NCBI GenBank assembly: GCA_965222315.1
Contig: OZ244951.1
Location: forward strand, 4,712,001-4,776,000
Source: JACKII01 sp965222315
GTDB lineage: Bacteria > Pseudomonadota > Alphaproteobacteria > Bin95
Direction of reading: 5' to 3'
DNA: 64,000 nt
Position numbers and translations under genes: made by a program
Notes under the pieces: model-generated
What the model saw: the letters and a program-made list of their open reading frames with translations, nothing else
What the model was told of the DNA's origin: nothing
The model's database searches: none
Shown here: piece after piece, positions 59,831 through 64,000 of the stretch
How positions within the stretch are numbered: the first letter of the stretch is position 1
How the letters are laid out: the number at the start of each line of letters is the position of its first letter

Positions 59831-60426
59831 AACGCTCGGTTTTTGTCATCGGCCTGACGGGCTCCATCGGCATGGGGAAGAGCACGGCGGCGGCAATGTT
59901 GCACCGCCGGGGCCTGCCGATCTTCGACGCAGACGCAACAGTGCATCAGTTGATGGGTGTCGGCGGCGCCGCCGTTGCGGCGGTTGAAGAAGCCTTTCCG
60001 GGCGTGGTGAAGGACGGAGCGGTGGACCGGCCGGAGCTCGGCAAACGGGTATTCGGCGACTCGGCGAAGCTGAAACAGTTGGAGCGTATTCTCCATCCCC
60101 GGGTTGGCCAGGCGGAGCGCGCGTTCCTGGCCGGGGTGGCCCGGCGCCGTTTGCCCATGGCCGTGCGGGACGTGCCGCTGCTCTTCGAAACCGGCGGCGA
60201 AAAGCGCTGCGACGCCACGATTGTTGTCAGTGCACCGGCCCACATCCAGGCCGCACGGGTGCTGGCCCGGCCCGGCATGACCATGGAACGGCTGGCGCAA
60301 ATCCGCGCGAAGCAGATGCCGGATGCCCAGAAGCGGTTGCGTGCGGACTATGTTGTGCCGACGGGGCTCGGCAAGCGCGTTACCTGGGAAGCGTTAGGCG
60401 CAGTTTTGCGCGACTTGAAAGGCTAG
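59827..60426 (+). CDS. coaE: Dephospho-CoA kinase
   Basis: A 199-residue P-loop kinase doing the last step of CoA synthesis. P-loop GLTGSIGMGKSTAAAML near residue 9, DADATVHQL region, the DVPLLFETGGEKRCD lid/substrate part (near residue 117) and VVVSAP. Complete. Between aroE (ATGA overlap) and dnaQ (12 nt), the conserved origin-region order. Confidence 0.95.
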   Translation: MKRSVFVIGLTGSIGMGKSTAAAMLHRRGLPIFDADATVHQLMGVGGAAVAAVEEAFPGVVKDGAVDRPELGKRVFGDSAKLKQLERILHPRVGQAERAFLAGVARRRLPMAVRDVPLLFETGGEKRCDATIVVSAPAHIQAARVLARPGMTMERLAQIRAKQMPDAQKRLRADYVVPTGLGKRVTWEALGAVLRDLKG

Positions 60427-60438
60427 AGGAACAAGCGG

Positions 60439-61173
60439 ATGCGAGAGATCGTCCTCGATACCGAAACAACGGGCCTGGACCCACTTATGGGCGACCGTGT
60501 GGTGGAAATCGCAGCGCTGGAACTGATCAACCACCTGCCGTCCGGTGAGCACTATCACGTTTATCTGAACCCGGAACGGGATATGCCTGCGGAAGCCTTC
60601 GCCGTGCATGGCCTGTCGCAAGAGTTTCTGTCGGACAAGCCCCTGTTCGTGACGGAGGCAGAGGGATTCCTGGATTTTATCGCGGACTCGCCGTTGGTCA
60701 TCCATAACGGCGCGTTCGATATGAAGTTTCTGAATGCCGAACTGGCCAGGGTGAAACGTCCCAGCCTTCAGATGGCCCGCCTGATTGATACGCTGACCAT
60801 CGCCCGCAAACGTTATCCGGGCGCGCCGGCCAGTCTGGACGCGCTATGCCGCCGGTTTGGCGTCGACCTGTCGGTGCGGACTCTGCATGGAGCATTGGTG
60901 GACTGCGAGTTGCTGGCGGCTGTCTATCTCGAAATGGTCGGCGGGCGGCAGCCGGGGCTTGTGCTGGCGGATGATAGCCAGCGAAGCAAGCGGACCCGCT
61001 CGGGCGGCCGTTCGCAAGCGGTGCGCTCAGGCCGGTCTGCGCCCGTGCCGGACGTTCAGATCAGACCACCCCGCCCTCATGGCCCGAGCGCTGAAGAACA
61101 AGAGCGCCACCGGGCATTCACCGGCAGCGCTCTGAAGGACGCAATTTGGCTGAAGTACGAGGCTGCTAGTTAA
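60439..61173 (+). CDS. dnaQ: DnaQ, DNA polymerase III epsilon subunit (proofreading exonuclease)
   Basis: A 244-residue 3'-5' exonuclease. ExoI motif VLDTETTGLDPLMGDRVVE with catalytic Asp and Glu, ExoII in VIHNGAFDMKFLNAEL (near residue 92), ExoIII HGALVDCELLAAVYLEM (near residue 152) with His and Asp. The C-terminal Ser/Arg/Pro-rich tail (~residues 180-215) is a linker to the polymerase. The 3' end overlaps the convergent secB gene by 8 nt. Confidence 0.95.
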   Translation: MREIVLDTETTGLDPLMGDRVVEIAALELINHLPSGEHYHVYLNPERDMPAEAFAVHGLSQEFLSDKPLFVTEAEGFLDFIADSPLVIHNGAFDMKFLNAELARVKRPSLQMARLIDTLTIARKRYPGAPASLDALCRRFGVDLSVRTLHGALVDCELLAAVYLEMVGGRQPGLVLADDSQRSKRTRSGGRSQAVRSGRSAPVPDVQIRPPRPHGPSAEEQERHRAFTGSALKDAIWLKYEAAS

Positions 61174-61732
61174 GTTTGGTCTCGTCGTCGGGAGCGGCAG
61201 GAGCCTCTGGCGCTTCAACGGCTTCCGCTCCGCCATTAGCTGCGCCCTGCTTCGCAGCCTGTTGTTTCGCCACCATTTGCTGGTAGAAAGCGATAAAGTT
61301 TACCGGGTTCATCAGCAGCGGCGGATAGCCGCCGTCGCGGGTCGCGTTGGCCAGAACCGAGCGGGCAAACGGGAACAGCTGTCTGGCGCCCTCAATCATC
61401 GCGACCGCGGTTACCTGCTCTGCCGGGACCTGTTCCGCAATCTGGCAGATGCCGCCATAAGCCAGCTCGACCTCAAACACCGGCTTCTCATCGATGGTCG
61501 CCTTGGCATTGATTTTCAGCAGAACCTCGAACTGACGCTCACCCATCTGTTTGCCGTCGAGGTCAAGGTTGATAGCGATCTGCGGTGCCTGGTTCTGACC
61601 GGCGAGCGCTTGCGGGGCGCCCGGATTTTCGAAAGACAGATCCTTAACGTATTGCGCCTGAATGTTGAGCGGCTGCTGGATCTGTTGCGCTGCCTGCGCT
61701 TGTGCCTGCGCATCGGGAGTGGGTGTGTTCAT
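61166..61732 (-). CDS. secB: SecB, protein-export chaperone
   Basis: A 188-residue chaperone that keeps preproteins unfolded for SecA. Core: IQAQYVKDLSFENPGAPQAL, VFEVELAYGGICQI, ARQLFPFARSVLANATRDGGYPPLLMNPVNF (quoted in part). The N-terminus is Gln/Ala-rich and the C-terminal tail (residues ~160-188) is Ala/Glu/Pro-rich, a variable region. Its stop lies inside dnaQ. Confidence 0.95.
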   Translation of the reverse strand: MNTPTPDAQAQAQAAQQIQQPLNIQAQYVKDLSFENPGAPQALAGQNQAPQIAINLDLDGKQMGERQFEVLLKINAKATIDEKPVFEVELAYGGICQIAEQVPAEQVTAVAMIEGARQLFPFARSVLANATRDGGYPPLLMNPVNFIAFYQQMVAKQQAAKQGAANGGAEAVEAPEAPAAPDDETKLN

Positions 61733-61818
61733 GGGTCATCCCCTGAGTGTTTAGCGCTTGCGATGCGCGAAAATTCTATAAAGCGCCGCCGCGTAGCACG
61801 GCGCGCATGGCTCTGCAA

Positions 61819-62364
61819 TTAGCCTTTGCGCCGCCCCTCTCCGTCATCGTTTGGTGGCAGAATGATGGGTTTCGAGGGGTCATGGGTTTCGTTTTGACCG
61901 GATTTTGGCTGGTTTGGGTCCCGCACCACTTCATAGTCCGCATCGACGATATCGCCGTCACCGCCACGACCATGTCCATAATGCCGGGACTGATAGGCCC
62001 GGCCCTCGGCAAACCGGAAACTGCCGGACCGTTCAGCGGCGGAAATCAGCGATCCCGAAACACCCGGTATCAGCAGCAACAGGCCCATCGCATCGGTGAT
62101 GAAGCCTGGGATGATCATCAGTATGCCGGCAAATGCCAGACGGATGCCGTTCAGGATCGCCGCGACAGGTACCTCTCCCGCTGCCCGGTCTTCCTGGGCG
62201 GAGCGGATGGCGGCGATCCCCTGTTCCCGGATCAGATAGACACCCAGAAAGGCAGTGCCCAACACAGCGGCAACCGTCGGCCAAAACCCGAATGCGGAGC
62301 CTGCCTGTATTAGCAGCAGGAGTTCGACGATGGGTAATCCCACCAAGAAAACGAGACCGAGCAT
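61819..62364 (-). CDS. fxsA: FxsA family membrane protein
   Basis: A 181-residue membrane protein of the FxsA family. Landmarks: GLVFLVGLPIVELLLLIQ, a second hydrophobic pair with FAGILMIIPGFITDAMGLLLLIPGV, and a charged cytoplasmic tail. In E. coli FxsA overproduction lets cells tolerate a phage exclusion system; its normal function is unclear. The conserved neighbour of secB and tim44 in alphaproteobacteria. Divergent from the tim44-like gene. Confidence 0.88.
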   Translation of the reverse strand: MLGLVFLVGLPIVELLLLIQAGSAFGFWPTVAAVLGTAFLGVYLIREQGIAAIRSAQEDRAAGEVPVAAILNGIRLAFAGILMIIPGFITDAMGLLLLIPGVSGSLISAAERSGSFRFAEGRAYQSRHYGHGRGGDGDIVDADYEVVRDPNQPKSGQNETHDPSKPIILPPNDDGEGRRKG

Positions 62365-62510
62365 GCTTGCCCTTCTTGTAGTGACGGCCTATGTGTAGCG
62401 TTCAAGCGTTGGCTGGCAAAAACACCGACGTTTGCCTGGACCATGACACGGTTGGCTGTTCATGGCGAGTGCAAGCCAGCATCGCCGGAACTGGCCGCGG
62501 AGCCCAAATA

Positions 62511-63188
62511 ATGGATGGCGGATCGGCCTTCATCGAAATTCTGGTATTCGGGATGGTAGCGGCCTTCCTGATCTTACGGCTGCGGAGCGTACTCGGCCGC
62601 CGAATGGGACACGAGCGTGATCAGCAACCGGACAGCCGTTCGGCTGAAGCCGGAAATAACACCTCTCGTCAGGATGACAAAGTTGTGCCCCTGCCAGGCA
62701 TTACAAGGGGTAACGATCCGATCACGCGCGGGATCGCGGAAATTCAGCGGGCCGACCGCAACTTCGACGGCGATGGATTCTGCGTCGGCGCCAGGACAGC
62801 GTTCGAACTGATTCTGAGCGCATATGCTTCCGGCGATCGCGATACCCTGCGCGGCTTGACCGGTGACAGCGTGTTTGAGTTGCTCGATGGTGCCATGTCG
62901 GATCGGGAGAGCCGCGAAGAAACCCTGGAATCCACGCTCGTTCGCATCCGCTCAGCCGACATTGTCGGCGCCGAAATGCGCGGATCAGTTGCGATGGTGA
63001 CCCTGAAAATCGTCTCGGAACAGATTAACGTGACCCGCGATTCCGAAGGCCACGCAATTTCCGGCCGTCATGGCACAATCGACACGATAACCGACATCTG
63101 GACATTCTCGCGAGACACCCAGTCCGGCGACCCGAACTGGACCCTGATCGAGATACAGGAACCGGAAGAAGCCAGCGCCGACAGCTGA
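62511..63188 (+). CDS. Tim44/TimA family lipid-associated membrane protein
   Basis: A 225-residue protein. N-terminal helix FIEILVFGMVAAFLILRLRSVLG, a charged low-complexity linker (residues ~35-90), and a C-terminal Tim44-like domain with FCVGARTAFELILSAYASGD (near residue 95) and TITDIWTFSRDTQSGDPNW. Related to the mitochondrial import factor Tim44; in bacteria it may support membrane proteins. The ATG at 62511 is preceded by GGAG. The murein transglycosylase gene follows 12 nt downstream. Confidence 0.88.
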   Translation: MDGGSAFIEILVFGMVAAFLILRLRSVLGRRMGHERDQQPDSRSAEAGNNTSRQDDKVVPLPGITRGNDPITRGIAEIQRADRNFDGDGFCVGARTAFELILSAYASGDRDTLRGLTGDSVFELLDGAMSDRESREETLESTLVRIRSADIVGAEMRGSVAMVTLKIVSEQINVTRDSEGHAISGRHGTIDTITDIWTFSRDTQSGDPNWTLIEIQEPEEASADS

Positions 63189-63200
63189 GCGCAGGCGAAT

Positions 63201-64000
63201 GTGTGGAAATCCATCACGAAGGCCACGATAGCGGCGCTTACTCTCACGGTTGGCATAGCGACCGCAATTCCGGCAGCATCCGATGCCAGCGTCCGAAATG
63301 TGCCCGGATGGCAGTCTGAAACACTGGTCGAATGGCGGCTGGCATGGCTCCGCTCCTGCGCCCGCATGCCCTGGGAATCTGCTCACCCGCAGATCGAGCC
63401 AACGCGCGCCGATGCTTGGCGGCGGGTTTGTGCCGTCTCGCTGCCGTCGGACGAACAGGGCCTGCGCCGTTGGATTGAGCAGCATTTCGAACTAAGACCC
63501 GTTCAGACCCCGGCTTTAGTAACCGGTTACTATGAGCCGGAGATCGAAGGGCGGTTGCAGCCGGAGGGCGCCTTTACCAGCCCCCTGTATCGGGCACCGC
63601 CTGACCTGAACCGCCGTTTGCAGAAGGACGGCCGGGTTTGGTCCAGAGCCGAAATTTCGGCGGGAGCTTTGGAAGGCAACGTCCTGGAAATCGCGTGGGC
63701 CGACCCGATTGACGTGTTTTTCCTGCATATTCAGGGGTCGGGCGTGCTCCGATTGCCGGGCGGCTCTTCCCTGCGTCTCGCCTATGCGGGCAATAACGGC
63801 CATCCTTACTTTGCGATTGGGCGGCATTTGGTTGCGGAAGGGGCCCTGACACGCGCGGATGTTTCCATGCAGAGCATCCGGGCATGGCTCCGGCATAACC
63901 CCACAGCGGCGGGGGCAGTGATGAACCGCAATCCGCGGTTTATTTTCTTCGAACCTACCCTCGCTGCTGGACCCACGGGCGCTGCGGGGGCGGTGCTGAC
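63201..64000 (+). CDS. mltA: MltA, membrane-bound lytic murein transglycosylase A, 3' end cut by window edge
   Basis: About 266 residues are visible. A GTG at 63201 is the only start after an in-frame stop at 63186. Signal peptide MWKSITKATIAALTLTVGIA then a mature domain with VTGYYEPEIEGRLQPEGAF (near residue 115), DVFFLHIQGSGVLRL (near residue 178) and LAYAGNNGHPYFAIGRHL, all hallmarks of MltA. The catalytic Asp region (in the 3D barrel) lies near or beyond the edge. No lipobox is seen. It cleaves peptidoglycan glycan strands in the periplasm. Follows the tim44-like gene. Confidence 0.9.
   Translation, partial: MWKSITKATIAALTLTVGIATAIPAASDASVRNVPGWQSETLVEWRLAWLRSCARMPWESAHPQIEPTRADAWRRVCAVSLPSDEQGLRRWIEQHFELRPVQTPALVTGYYEPEIEGRLQPEGAFTSPLYRAPPDLNRRLQKDGRVWSRAEISAGALEGNVLEIAWADPIDVFFLHIQGSGVLRLPGGSSLRLAYAGNNGHPYFAIGRHLVAEGALTRADVSMQSIRAWLRHNPTAAGAVMNRNPRFIFFEPTLAAGPTGAAGAVL

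Overview
The window looks like the replication-origin region of a GC-rich alphaproteobacterium, probably a marine or aquatic member of a Rhodospirillales-like lineage. Three things point there: the gene order mnmE-mnmG-rsmG-parA-parB with a perfect parS palindrome; the order rho-hemJ-hemE | gap | ppsR-maf-aroE-coaE-dnaQ, secB, fxsA, tim44, mltA, which is the classic alphaproteobacterial origin neighbourhood; and the ntrY-ntrX-trkA-(dat)-hfq-hflX block. No rRNA, tRNA or CRISPR array was recognised. The one RNA gene seen is the small SRP RNA, just upstream of dnaX.

Layout. 0-5 kb: the N-terminal part of a secreted trypsin-like protease cut by the left edge, then a leftward luciferase-like / SDR / HIBADH-type oxidoreductase operon with a divergent second luciferase-like gene. 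5-8.7 kb: a VPLPA-CTERM surface protein and a PEP-CTERM-type TPR lipoprotein, separated by a strong 32-bp inverted repeat. 8.7-21.3 kb: a long leftward block (trmFO, an oxidoreductase, an inositol monophosphatase-like protein, hflX, hfq, a HAD phosphatase, dat, trkA, ntrX, ntrY, an M20 amidohydrolase). 21.5-33 kb: an accessory region with a sulfotransferase, a relic of a class III cyclase, a TauE/SafE exporter, a cluster of TGTAGA motifs, an IS5-family (IS427-like) insertion sequence, large palindromic repeats, a four-gene leftward cluster (a methyltransferase resembling DsyB, a cupin DMSP lyase of DddL type, a hotdog thioesterase, a CoA-transferase-like protein), a divergent quinone-reductase-like MDR gene, and rutE-upp-racemase-like genes.

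33-57 kb: parB, parA, rsmG, mnmG, parS and a broken mnmE; ogt with a Tag-like protein; a flavoprotein monooxygenase; a universal stress protein; recR-ybaB-dnaX-ffs; a lipoprotein with hslO; argF-argD; recX; a hybrid histidine kinase; an agmatinase-like enzyme; rho, hemJ and hemE. 57.09-57.54 kb: a predicted oriC, an AT-richer gap with several DnaA-box-like 9-mers, flanked by hemE leftward and ppsR rightward. From here the coding direction and the visible G/C strand bias switch. 57.5-64 kb: ppsR, maf, aroE, coaE, dnaQ, then secB and fxsA in the opposite direction, then tim44 and a truncated mltA.

Most notable: (1) the compact DMSP-type cluster at 24.7-29.3 kb, which may couple DMSP synthesis, cleavage and handling of the C3 product; (2) mnmE with an out-of-frame internal deletion beside an intact mnmG; (3) the unexplained TGTAGA motif array and composite palindromes flanking the IS element.
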